Of a DNA stretch of 11,778 nt, positions 1-5,857 are shown piece after piece (position 1 is the stretch's first letter; each line of letters begins with the position of its first letter). The notes beneath the pieces are model-generated. The model worked only from the letters and a program-made list of their open reading frames with translations. It was not told the origin of the DNA and ran no database searches. The DNA lies in assembly GCA_036833805.1 (NCBI GenBank), contig DAITPA010000052.1, forward strand, positions 1-11,778. Reading direction: 5' to 3'. The stretch comes from PALSA-1196 sp036833805. Its GTDB lineage: Bacteria > Pseudomonadota > Gammaproteobacteria > Steroidobacterales > Steroidobacteraceae. Both the position numbers and the translations under genes were made by a program.

Positions 1-211
1 CTGCGGGGCCCGCGTAGCCGATCGCCATGCCGCTGCCCATGAAGAGACCGGTACCGATGGCGCCGCCCAAGCCGATCATGACGACCTGCGCGCGGCTCAA
101 GTCCTTGTGCAGGCCAGCCTCGCGGCGGGCGATTGCGGATTCGTCCACAGGCGCTTTCTCGGTGGGGGCAAGTGCGGGCGAATTTATATAGTCGTTGCGG
201 CCAGTCCGCAT
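1..211 (-). CDS. Amino-acid permease, APC superfamily (N-terminal part, cut by window edge)
   Basis: This is the first 70 codons of an inner-membrane amino-acid/proton symporter; the rest lies beyond position 1. Reading the minus strand from ATG 211-209 gives a hydrophilic N-terminal tail of about 45 residues, then HKDLSRAQVVMIGLGGAIGT and GLFMGSGMAIGYAGPA. That is the first helix of the AAT-type permeases (GabP/AroP/LysP/AnsP group), with the unwound GGxIGTGLF segment that binds the substrate amino group. The start is supported by GGAAGGG about six bases upstream; a GTG at residue 29 is a possible later start. The substrate cannot be told from this piece. The family assignment is firm; the exact start is less so. 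Confidence 0.85.
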   Translation of the reverse strand, partial: MRTGRNDYINSPALAPTEKAPVDESAIARREAGLHKDLSRAQVVMIGLGGAIGTGLFMGSGMAIGYAGPA

Positions 212-265
212 TGCAAACCCTTCCGCTCACGAGGTTACGACATTAAATGTTTCCTCGCCTGCCTG

Positions 266-278
266 TGCCGATTCGGCA
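266..278. promoter_or_regulatory. Short palindrome upstream of permease, possible operator
   Basis: TGCCGATTCGGCA is a perfect inverted repeat with six-base arms around a single T. It lies 55 bases upstream of the permease start, where a repressor or activator site would be expected. A palindrome this short can arise by chance in GC-rich DNA, so binding is only a guess. Confidence 0.2.
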
Positions 279-606
279 GCTTGCCGGAGCTGGCGGCCAT
301 TAGCAGGCGCGAATTGCGTGCGGGGGACGCGGGCGGGCGCGTGGTCGCTGTCAGAACGTCTGGCGAGCTCGCGAAGGTGAGCACGAGCCGCACCGCACCT
401 TATCTTGAGCGGGTAATGAGCGGCCAAGCATCTGCAACCTGAAAAGGACGCAACCGCACGGGTGGCGGCCTCGTTGGCGGGCGGTAGATGCGAACGGCCA
501 ACACATGATTGGATTCGGATCTACGCTTAAAGCATGCACCCGCCAAGAGGTGGTGCCAATTCCTGGACCGCGCAACATGAAGCCAGAGTTTTCCTACGGG
601 ATGCGC

Positions 607-624
607 GCGGCAATCTTTTGCCGC
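607..624 (+). promoter_or_regulatory. Leader hairpin upstream of the thioredoxin gene
   Basis: GCGGCAA (607-613) and TTGCCGC (618-624) are perfect seven-base complements around a TCTT loop. The element ends 26 bases before the AGGAGA ribosome site at 651-656, so if transcribed it would form a compact stem in the 5' leader of the thioredoxin gene. There is no T-run after it, so it is not a standard terminator. Confidence 0.35.
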
Positions 625-667
625 AAGTCCCGGTCTTGCGTCTCAAGCCCAGGAGAAACGCAACCCG

Positions 668-1222
668 ATGCCAATGTTAGCGCTCAAAGACAAAGCCCTC
701 CGGGCCGCGGGATCCGCGTTCATCTGTGCCGCGCTCCTTGGCGGCGCACGGGCAGCCTCTCCAGTGATGGCTCCGCAATTCACCCACGCGCATACGGAGG
801 ACTGGGTCAATTCGAAGCCGCTTACCCTGTCGGAACTGCACGGCAAGGTTGTGCTGGTCGAGTTTTGGGCCTTTGACTGTATCAATTGCCTGCATTCAGC
901 CGCGTGGGTCGAATCGCTCGCCAAACAGAACGGCGGCACGGGTCTCACAGTTATCGGCGTGCACACCCCGGAGCTTGCTGCGGAAAGGCTGGCCGCCAAT
1001 GTACGCGCGGCGGTCAAACGCCTTGGAATCACCTATCCGGTGATGATCGACGCTGACTACTCGTACTGGAATGCCTTCAGCAACCAGTACTGGCCCGCTT
1101 TTTATCTTATCGATCGAAACGGGCGCGTGCGCGCGCAGGCGATTGGCGAAATGCGTGTGGGCGAGGCACACGCGTTGCAGCTCGAATCGGCAATCAAACA
1201 ACTGCTGGCGCCCGGAAACTAG
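668..1222 (+). CDS. Exported thioredoxin-fold protein, DipZ/TlpA type
   Basis: A 184-residue thiol-disulfide oxidoreductase probably acting in the periplasm. Residues 1-30 form a signal peptide (Lys/Arg-rich start, hydrophobic AGSAFICAALL, then small residues before the cleavage region). The mature part is a thioredoxin fold: strand VVLVEFWAF, active site C71-I-N-C74, then TVIGVHTPE and YWPAFYLIDRNG with the cis-proline at P143. WAFDCINC, GVHTPE and the NxYWPA segment are typical of the C-terminal redoxin domain of DipZ and of free-standing relatives that reduce or shuffle disulfides. No CcdA-like membrane domain is attached, so electrons must come from another protein. The ATG at 668 follows AGGAGA by 11 bases; the ATG at 674 is further away. 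The gene converges with the anti-sigma gene and sits near a sigma/anti-sigma pair and DoxX, which suggests an envelope redox role. The fold is certain; the substrate is unknown. Confidence 0.9.
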   Translation: MPMLALKDKALRAAGSAFICAALLGGARAASPVMAPQFTHAHTEDWVNSKPLTLSELHGKVVLVEFWAFDCINCLHSAAWVESLAKQNGGTGLTVIGVHTPELAAERLAANVRAAVKRLGITYPVMIDADYSYWNAFSNQYWPAFYLIDRNGRVRAQAIGEMRVGEAHALQLESAIKQLLAPGN

Positions 1223-1225
1223 CGG

Positions 1226-1247
1226 CCCCGGAGTCGGCTGTCCGGGC
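1226..1247 (+). terminator. Possible weak terminator hairpin between convergent genes
   Basis: CCCGGA (1227-1232) pairs with TCCGGG (1241-1246) around an eight-base loop, starting five bases after the thioredoxin stop codon. No T-tract follows, so it would be at best a weak or factor-assisted terminator. The 87-base gap between the convergent stops makes a terminator here likely, but this element is only a candidate. Confidence 0.25.
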
Positions 1248-1309
1248 AGCACTTTACGCTCGGAAACTCGGAGCCCATTCCGCTCACCGCCGGACATTAG
1301 CGCTCAGCT

Positions 1310-1990
1310 TTACGGCGATTCGGCTGCTCCTCGGACCGCAACTCGCATCTCTTCGGCGACGTCATCAAGCTGCGCACTACCTTCACCTAGCACGGCAATG
1401 CTGCCCTGTGCGGCCGGCACGATGGCTCCGGCCAAGCCATCCTCATGGAAGGTCTGCCGCGCATCGACCTTTTCATTGCGCAAGATGAGCACCGTGACGA
1501 GACTGTGGGAGGTGCGCACCACGAGATGCGGCACATAGTGCCCACGGAACCAGCAGCTGCTTGCGTAGACGACGCTGTACGGCGTTGCGCCGAGAATCAC
1601 ACCACTCTTGCGCAGGATCTCTTCAAGAGCGCGCGGCGACACCGCATCCTTGCTCGCCCAACTCTGCGGTTCTGCGATGACGTGCGCGACCACTTCCCGC
1701 GCGAGGCTATTGGAGGGCCGCAGCGTCCAAACCGCAAGTGTCGCCAGGATCGCGAGCAAAATGCTCGCAGCGAGCGCCCACCCGGAGCGGGCCACGACCG
1801 CGCGTCGCCGCGCATGCGGACGCGCAGCGACGGGCGGCTCTTCGAGCGCACGGCGAATATTGGCTTCTAGGGCGACCATTTCGAGCTGAAATTCGGCACA
1901 CGCGCGGCAGCCTTGAAGATGCTCCGCAAGCTCGCGCGATGTGACGTACGGCTCGGCGCCGATGAGCCGACGCGCCTCGTCGCAGTTCAC
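1310..1990 (-). CDS. Membrane anti-sigma factor with zinc-binding (ZAS) N-terminus, DUF3379-like
   Basis: A 226-residue single-pass membrane protein that most likely holds the neighbouring ECF sigma factor inactive. The cytoplasmic N-terminus carries H24-x3-C28-x2-C31 with an extra C3, the HxxxCxxC signature of zinc anti-sigma domains. A helix of about 20 residues (71-90, ALAASILLAILATLAVW) crosses the membrane. The roughly 135-residue outer part, including VVAHVIAEPQSW and YASSCWFRGHYVPHLVV (C146, H151, H155), resembles DUF3379, a family found next to ECF sigma genes in gammaproteobacteria; that assignment is from memory. Translation starts at GTG 1990-1988, which overlaps the sigma gene's TGA (GTGA) and is preceded by GAGGAG at 1996-2001, so the two are translationally coupled. 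Zinc-ligand cysteines can be redox-sensitive, which fits the thioredoxin next door. Family role is well supported; the signal is inferred. Confidence 0.83.
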   Translation of the reverse strand: MNCDEARRLIGAEPYVTSRELAEHLQGCRACAEFQLEMVALEANIRRALEEPPVAARPHARRRAVVARSGWALAASILLAILATLAVWTLRPSNSLAREVVAHVIAEPQSWASKDAVSPRALEEILRKSGVILGATPYSVVYASSCWFRGHYVPHLVVRTSHSLVTVLILRNEKVDARQTFHEDGLAGAIVPAAQGSIAVLGEGSAQLDDVAEEMRVAVRGAAESP

Positions 1991-2565
1991 GGCGACTCCT
2001 CGCTGCCAGAGGCATCCGCCGCAGGCGTCATGCCGTAGAGCACGCGCAGCTTATTGCGCGCGCGAAACAACCGCGTGAGTACAGCAGAAGCCGAAAGACT
2101 CAACTCGCATGCGATCTCTTCGACGGAAAATCCTCCCAGGACTTGCATGATCAATGGCTCACGGTATTCTATCGGCAGCCGCAGGATCGCTCCGCGGAGC
2201 GCCTGAACTTCGCTGTCGTCCTGGCTCAAGAGGGCGCTTCCCTCATGCTCGCTGGCATCGTTCAAACTGACAAGCTCCAATCGTTTGCGCTCATAGAGCC
2301 GCGCATGCTCGCGCCTCACGATCGTCAACAGCCACGCGCGCGAGCAGGCCGGATCCTTCAATGCATCGCGCGATCGCCAAGCGCGCAATAGCGACTCCTG
2401 AACCACATCCTCCGCGATCGACCGGTCACGCGTGAGCCAAAGCGCAAAGCGCAAAAGATCAGGCCGCATCGATTCGAACAACCGGGTGATCCGCAGCTCG
2501 GCAATCCGCTCCACGGGCGGCAGATCAACAGAGGAGACCGTTCGTTCGGGCGGAGAATTGCGCAT
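1987..2565 (-). CDS. ECF-type RNA polymerase sigma factor
   Basis: A 192-residue extracytoplasmic-function sigma factor. Region 2 spans about residues 29-95, with DLLRFALWLTRD and SIAEDVVQESLLRAWRS (core binding and -10 recognition). Region 4 spans about 125-178, with LPIEYREPLIMQVLGGFSVE and the helix-turn-helix EIACELSLSASAVLTRLFRA for -35 recognition. Region 3 is absent, as expected for the class. The ATG at 2565 has only a weak ribosome site (GACGAG). The roughly 25 residues before region 2 are not conserved-looking, so a later start is possible. Its stop overlaps the GTG of the anti-sigma gene, making a two-gene operon. ECF genes usually activate their own promoter; I could not find a convincing GGAAC/GTC-type pair upstream, so the regulon cannot be read from this window. 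Confidence 0.92.
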   Translation of the reverse strand: MRNSPPERTVSSVDLPPVERIAELRITRLFESMRPDLLRFALWLTRDRSIAEDVVQESLLRAWRSRDALKDPACSRAWLLTIVRREHARLYERKRLELVSLNDASEHEGSALLSQDDSEVQALRGAILRLPIEYREPLIMQVLGGFSVEEIACELSLSASAVLTRLFRARNKLRVLYGMTPAADASGSEESP

Positions 2566-2648
2566 GGCCGCTCGTCATTCACCAAAAGCCGACGGGACGC
2601 CACGCACTACGGCGCCCGCACTCCTCAGACACCGGCACAGCCACGCTG

Positions 2649-2676
2649 TTGCGGACAGAAGCGAATAATTTATAGC
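2649..2676 (+). promoter_or_regulatory. Candidate sigma-70-like promoter for doxX
   Basis: TTGCGG (2649-2654) and TATAGC (2671-2676) are separated by 16 bases in the 258-base gap between the divergent sigma and DoxX genes. Each hexamer matches four of six consensus bases. The surrounding AATAATTTATA is the only AT-rich patch in the gap, and it reads almost as well on the minus strand (TATAAATTATT), so it could also serve the sigma gene. It lies about 150 bases from either start codon. Weak evidence. Confidence 0.3.
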
Positions 2677-2823
2677 GCCGCGGATGCTCGCCGCCGTGGG
2701 CAATAAAGCGCCCGACCGCCCGGTCTTCACTGCGGGCCTGAGAGCGCCCACACGACGCAGAGCAGTTAACTTTCGCACGTGCGTAGGCGCTGGCGCCGCA
2801 CAGTATTCAAGCCGAGGGTACGC

Positions 2824-3471
2824 ATGAGATTTCTCGTTCAATGGCTGATCGCCTGGCCCGCTCGCGTGGCACGTCATTTGACTTGGCTCGCTCCGCTATT
2901 TGCCCGCATTACGGCCGGTTGGGTCTTTCTGTGGAGCGGCTGGAGCAAGCTCAGCAGTCTGCCTCAAGTCACTGAGAATTTCATCGGCTGGGGCATCCCG
3001 GCCCCGCACTTCCTTGCACCGTTCGTGTCGGGTGTGGAGTTCTTCGCTGGCCTGTTTCTACTCGTCGGACTCTTCACACGCGTCTCGACGGGAGCGCTCG
3101 GGGTAACGATGATTGTCGCCATCCGCTCCGCAAAGTGGAGCGATCTCGATTCGCTTGAGAGCCTCCTCGGGCTCGATGAATTCGAGTATCTGGCGCTATT
3201 CCTATGGCTCGGCATCGCCGGAGCGGGGCCTTTGGCACTGGACCATTGGCTGCAGCGCGTGTTCGGACGCCCCCGGGACTTGCGCCGTTGCTGGGACTGC
3301 ACGCCCAGGGACGAACGAGACCGGCGCGCAGCAACTGACTCGATGACTAACGGCAAATCAAGCAGGCACCGCGCGTACCAGCCTCGGGTAGTAACGGAGA
3401 AGCGTGCCCGTGCGTGCCAAGTAGTGCACGTAGAACGCGCCCCACAGACCATTATTACCCAGTGGGCTTAA
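2824..3471 (+). CDS. DoxX family membrane protein, 3' end probably frame-shifted
   Basis: An integral membrane protein of the DoxX family; some members work with oxidoreductases in thiol and oxidative stress. Helices are visible at about residues 20-40 (LFARITAGWVFLWSGWSKL), 55-75 (APFVSGVEFFAGLFLLVGLF), 80-95 (STGALGVTMIVAI) and 120-140 (FEYLALFLWLGIAGAGPLAL). The ATG at 2824 has GAGGG at 2814-2818; an upstream in-frame GTG at 2779 only adds a basic stretch. After residue 149 the frame becomes polar and cysteine/arginine-rich, and runs 114 bases antisense into the MATE gene. Restoring one C in the five-C run at 3270-3274 gives a tail beginning RPPGLAPLLGLH that stops at 3338, before the MATE stop, for a normal 171-residue protein. 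The core is certain; the C-terminus as sequenced is doubtful. Confidence 0.85.
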   Translation: MRFLVQWLIAWPARVARHLTWLAPLFARITAGWVFLWSGWSKLSSLPQVTENFIGWGIPAPHFLAPFVSGVEFFAGLFLLVGLFTRVSTGALGVTMIVAIRSAKWSDLDSLESLLGLDEFEYLALFLWLGIAGAGPLALDHWLQRVFGRPRDLRRCWDCTPRDERDRRAATDSMTNGKSSRHRAYQPRVVTEKRARACQVVHVERAPQTIITQWA

Positions 3472-4686
3472 CAGCCACCATGCGGCAAGGAAAATTGCGA
3501 GCGAAACCAACATGCTGTTGCGCATCTCCGCGGTGCGCGTCGCACCGATGAAAATCCCATCGAGCTGAAACGCCCAAACGCCGAGGAGCGGCGCTGCTGC
3601 GGCCCATGGAAGGTAGGCTCGCGCGAGGGCGCGCGTAGCAAAATCGACAGTGAGCCCATCGATAAACCAGGAGCCAAACAGGGCAAGCACCGCGGCTATC
3701 ACGACGGCAACAGCCGCGGCCCACGCCGTCGTCATCTTCGCAGCAATCGTTAGACCCGACCGGTGGGCAGCACCGACCGCGCGTCCGACGAGAGCTTCGG
3801 TCGCGAACGCAAGGCCATCGAGAAAGAATGCGGACACCGACAGGAGCTGAATCAAGATCGAGTTTGCGGCGAGAACGACATCGCCCTCGCGAGCACTGCG
3901 CGACATGAACCAGAAGAATGCCGAGATCAACGCGAGCGAGCGGATCATGATGTCGCCATTCACGGTAAGCGTGCGCTTCAACTGGCGGGGCGCGATGATC
4001 TCGTCGAGCCTCCAACCTCCACGCATGCCGTGCAAGTGGTGCAATGCAACGCCGATTCCGATCGCCGCGGCGCAGAACTCGGCGAGCAAGGTTCCCAGGG
4101 CGACGCCGCGGACGTCCCAGCCCAGTGCCAGCACAAACACCATATCGAGCGCCATGTTGGTGAGGTTTAAGACGAGCTGCAGTATCAAGCCGATGTCGGT
4201 GCGCCCGAGGCCAATGAACCAGCCAAGAAGCGCGTAATTCGCCAGGGTGGCGGGCGCAGCCCAGATGCGCACGTCGAAATAGCCGCGCGCCAGGCCATCG
4301 ACCCGGGCGCTGGCGTGCACGAGCGCAAAGGCCGACTCGCGAATCGGCCATTGCAACGCGATCACCGCGACGCCTGCAATAAGTGCCAACAAAAGCGCGC
4401 GACCCAGCACCGCCGCCACTTCGCCGACGTTGTCCGCTCCGAGCGCCTGCGCTGTAAGCCCCGTTGTCCCCATGCGCAAGAATCCGAAGCCCCAGAAAAC
4501 AAAGGTAAAGATGAGCGCGCCGACCGCGGTTGCGCCGATGTAAGCCGGATCGGGTAGATGGCCGACAATGGCCGTGTCCACGATGCCTATGAGCGGAGTG
4601 GACACGTTCGAAATCATGACCGGCACCGCGATCGCGAGGATCGCGCGGTGCGTGAGCGGACGCGAGAGAGACGGGTTCGAGGGCAT
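3358..4686 (-). CDS. MATE family multidrug/toxin efflux transporter, DinF-like
   Basis: A 442-residue inner-membrane antiporter expected to export cationic drugs, metabolites or toxins using a sodium or proton gradient. It is almost wholly hydrophobic with room for 12 helices in two homologous halves. Family marks include AVPVMISNVSTPLIGIVDTA followed by IVGHL in helix 1, the GFLRMGTTGLTAQALGADN segment, and LLGWFIGLGRTDIGLILQLV followed by the NLTNMALDMVFVLALGWDV region. These fit the DinF branch. The ATG at 4686-4684 has AGGGA five bases upstream and opens directly on the first helix; the in-frame extension to 4869 is polar and not family-like. The gene starts 37 bases after the stop of the hydrolase gene on the same strand, so the two probably form an operon. 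Its 3' end meets DoxX head-on. The substrate is unknown. Confidence 0.9.
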   Translation of the reverse strand: MPSNPSLSRPLTHRAILAIAVPVMISNVSTPLIGIVDTAIVGHLPDPAYIGATAVGALIFTFVFWGFGFLRMGTTGLTAQALGADNVGEVAAVLGRALLLALIAGVAVIALQWPIRESAFALVHASARVDGLARGYFDVRIWAAPATLANYALLGWFIGLGRTDIGLILQLVLNLTNMALDMVFVLALGWDVRGVALGTLLAEFCAAAIGIGVALHHLHGMRGGWRLDEIIAPRQLKRTLTVNGDIMIRSLALISAFFWFMSRSAREGDVVLAANSILIQLLSVSAFFLDGLAFATEALVGRAVGAAHRSGLTIAAKMTTAWAAAVAVVIAAVLALFGSWFIDGLTVDFATRALARAYLPWAAAAPLLGVWAFQLDGIFIGATRTAEMRNSMLVSLAIFLAAWWLLSPLGNNGLWGAFYVHYLARTGTLLRYYPRLVRAVPA

Positions 4687-4723
4687 GTAATCCCTAAAAG
4701 GTTTGCGCGAGCGGCGAATGGCC

Positions 4724-5635
4724 TCAGTCGAAACAATCGAGGTCGTCGGCGAATGCCACCGGTCCCGAGTACACCTTTGCGATGACCGCTCGGGTCTCGG
4801 ACTCGCGTCCGAGCGTGCGCAGCACGCGATGCGAGAGCACGATCCGCTTGACGCCAGCAGTCCTGGCAATGCGCGCGATTACCGACGGGGGCATATGCAG
4901 GTCTCTGGCAGCGCCGGTTTCACCTTCAGGCACCGCATTGTGCGCGACGAACAGATCCGCATCCTTCGCAAGAAGTTCGAGATTGCCGTTATCACCGTTG
5001 GTGTCCCCGGAAAAGACAATGCTTCGGCCGCCAACCTCCACACGCCACGCGAGCGCAGGAACGCCACCGTGAATCACCTGCGCGGCCGCAGCCGTGAGGT
5101 GCGCCGACCGAAACAGGGTGCGGAGCTCGTGAGCGCGCAAAGACACATCCTGTGTCTGCAGCGCGTAGCCGCCCTCCTTACTGAGGAGGAAGTCCCCAAG
5201 GTAGCGATAGGCGCCGCGCTTGGGATCGAATAGCTCCGCGACAAATTCAGTAGTCGACGGAAAGCCCGCGTTTCCCGCTGGCCCGTACACAGGCAGAGCG
5301 CGCAGGCGCTGCTCGAAATAGGAAGACTTGATGACAGCCGCAAAGTCCACGCTGTGATCGACGTGCAGATGCGTAAACAAAATGGCGTCAAGTTGCGCCA
5401 CGTGCCCTCCCGCCTCTCCAAAGCGCTGCGCGCTGCCACCGCCACTATCGAGAAGAGTGCGCGGCTCACCGTCCTGCCAGATGAGATAGCTTGTCGATGC
5501 GCGCTTATCTTCAAGTTCCGGGCCGCCCGAACCCAGCACCTGCAGCTCCACTCCGTGACGCGTCCACGTGGCTGCCGCCGCGCCCAGCGGCGCCACGACG
5601 ACTGCGCTCAAGAGTGCGATAACGAGCGTTCGCAC
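4724..5635 (-). CDS. Exported metallo-beta-lactamase-fold hydrolase
   Basis: A 303-residue metal-dependent hydrolase predicted to be secreted to the periplasm. Residues 1-22 (VRTLVIALLSAVVVAPLGAA) are a signal peptide. The fold is shown by LQVLGSGGP, T88-H-L-H-V-D-H94 (the HxHxDH metal motif), H189 in VIHGGVPALAWRVE, D211 in VFSGDT, VAHNA with H232, and H269 in IVLSHR. The order and spacing are closest to the RNase Z/arylsulfatase-like branch rather than true beta-lactamases; export argues against tRNA processing. The start chosen is GTG 5635-5633, because GAGGAG lies nine bases upstream and the signal peptide begins there; the open frame to 5827 upstream is not protein-like. It is first in an operon with the MATE pump, so it might modify a compound the pump handles. 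That link is inference. All metal ligands appear present, so it should be active. Confidence 0.87.
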   Translation of the reverse strand: MRTLVIALLSAVVVAPLGAAAATWTRHGVELQVLGSGGPELEDKRASTSYLIWQDGEPRTLLDSGGGSAQRFGEAGGHVAQLDAILFTHLHVDHSVDFAAVIKSSYFEQRLRALPVYGPAGNAGFPSTTEFVAELFDPKRGAYRYLGDFLLSKEGGYALQTQDVSLRAHELRTLFRSAHLTAAAAQVIHGGVPALAWRVEVGGRSIVFSGDTNGDNGNLELLAKDADLFVAHNAVPEGETGAARDLHMPPSVIARIARTAGVKRIVLSHRVLRTLGRESETRAVIAKVYSGPVAFADDLDCFD

Positions 5636-5662
5636 AGGATTGGCCTCCTCATGGCTTGAGGT

Positions 5663-5693
5663 CTTATACCGGAAAGCGCGAGTAACGCGGCAA
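5663..5693 (-). promoter_or_regulatory. Candidate promoter for hydrolase-MATE operon
   Basis: On the minus strand TTGCCG (5693-5688) is followed after 19 bases by TATAAG (5668-5663). The -10 box matches five of six bases and the -35 box four of six; the spacer is slightly long. Transcription would start near 5655, giving a leader of about 20 bases that holds the GAGGAG ribosome site. The position is well suited to the GTG start at 5635. Confidence 0.4.
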
Positions 5694-5791
5694 TGCCACG
5701 CCGCCACGAGCACAGAAGCGGAGAAACCGACCCCCTTACGACGCTGCAGCCGAACGTTCGGGCCTTGCGGAGCCGAATCCGTCGTCGTATT

Positions 5792-5808
5792 GCGCGCGTT
5801 TTGCGCGC
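5792..5808 (-). terminator. Possible hairpin downstream of the GGDEF-EAL gene
   Basis: GCGCGC (5792-5797) and GCGCGC (5803-5808) can pair around a five-base loop about 50 bases past the GGDEF-EAL stop codon. No T-run follows on the minus strand. In DNA this GC-rich the element may be chance. Confidence 0.2.
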
Positions 5809-5857
5809 CGCAGGCGCCAAAGCGCATCCGGGGCGCTGCGCCTGCGAACGCGACGCA

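Larger units (their letters stand above)
212..667. other. Intergenic spacer between divergent permease and thioredoxin genes
   Basis: These 456 bases lie between two divergently read genes and hold no reading frame that resembles a protein I recognise. Frames open in this stretch have arginine-, alanine- and serine-rich compositions typical of chance frames in GC-rich DNA. It must carry the promoters for both neighbours. I could pick out only a 13-base palindrome (266-278) and a leader hairpin (607-624), listed separately. No clear sigma-70 or ECF promoter pair was found. Confidence 0.5.

Noticed and set aside
505..876. 123-codon plus-strand frame overlapping the thioredoxin gene
   Set aside because: Its second half is an out-of-frame shadow of the thioredoxin coding region and the first half has no recognisable features.
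3455..4351. A 298-codon minus-strand open frame inside the MATE gene
   Set aside because: It is an out-of-frame shadow of the MATE gene; its arginine/histidine/cysteine-rich translation has no family features, whereas the other frame has clear MATE motifs.
4687..4869. 61-codon N-terminal extension of the MATE gene
   Set aside because: It is polar, overlaps the hydrolase 3' end and lacks family similarity; ATG 4686 has a good ribosome site and begins at the first helix.
5636..5827. 64-codon N-terminal extension of the hydrolase gene
   Set aside because: It would place the signal peptide internally and covers the promoter candidate; GTG 5635 with GAGGAG fits better.
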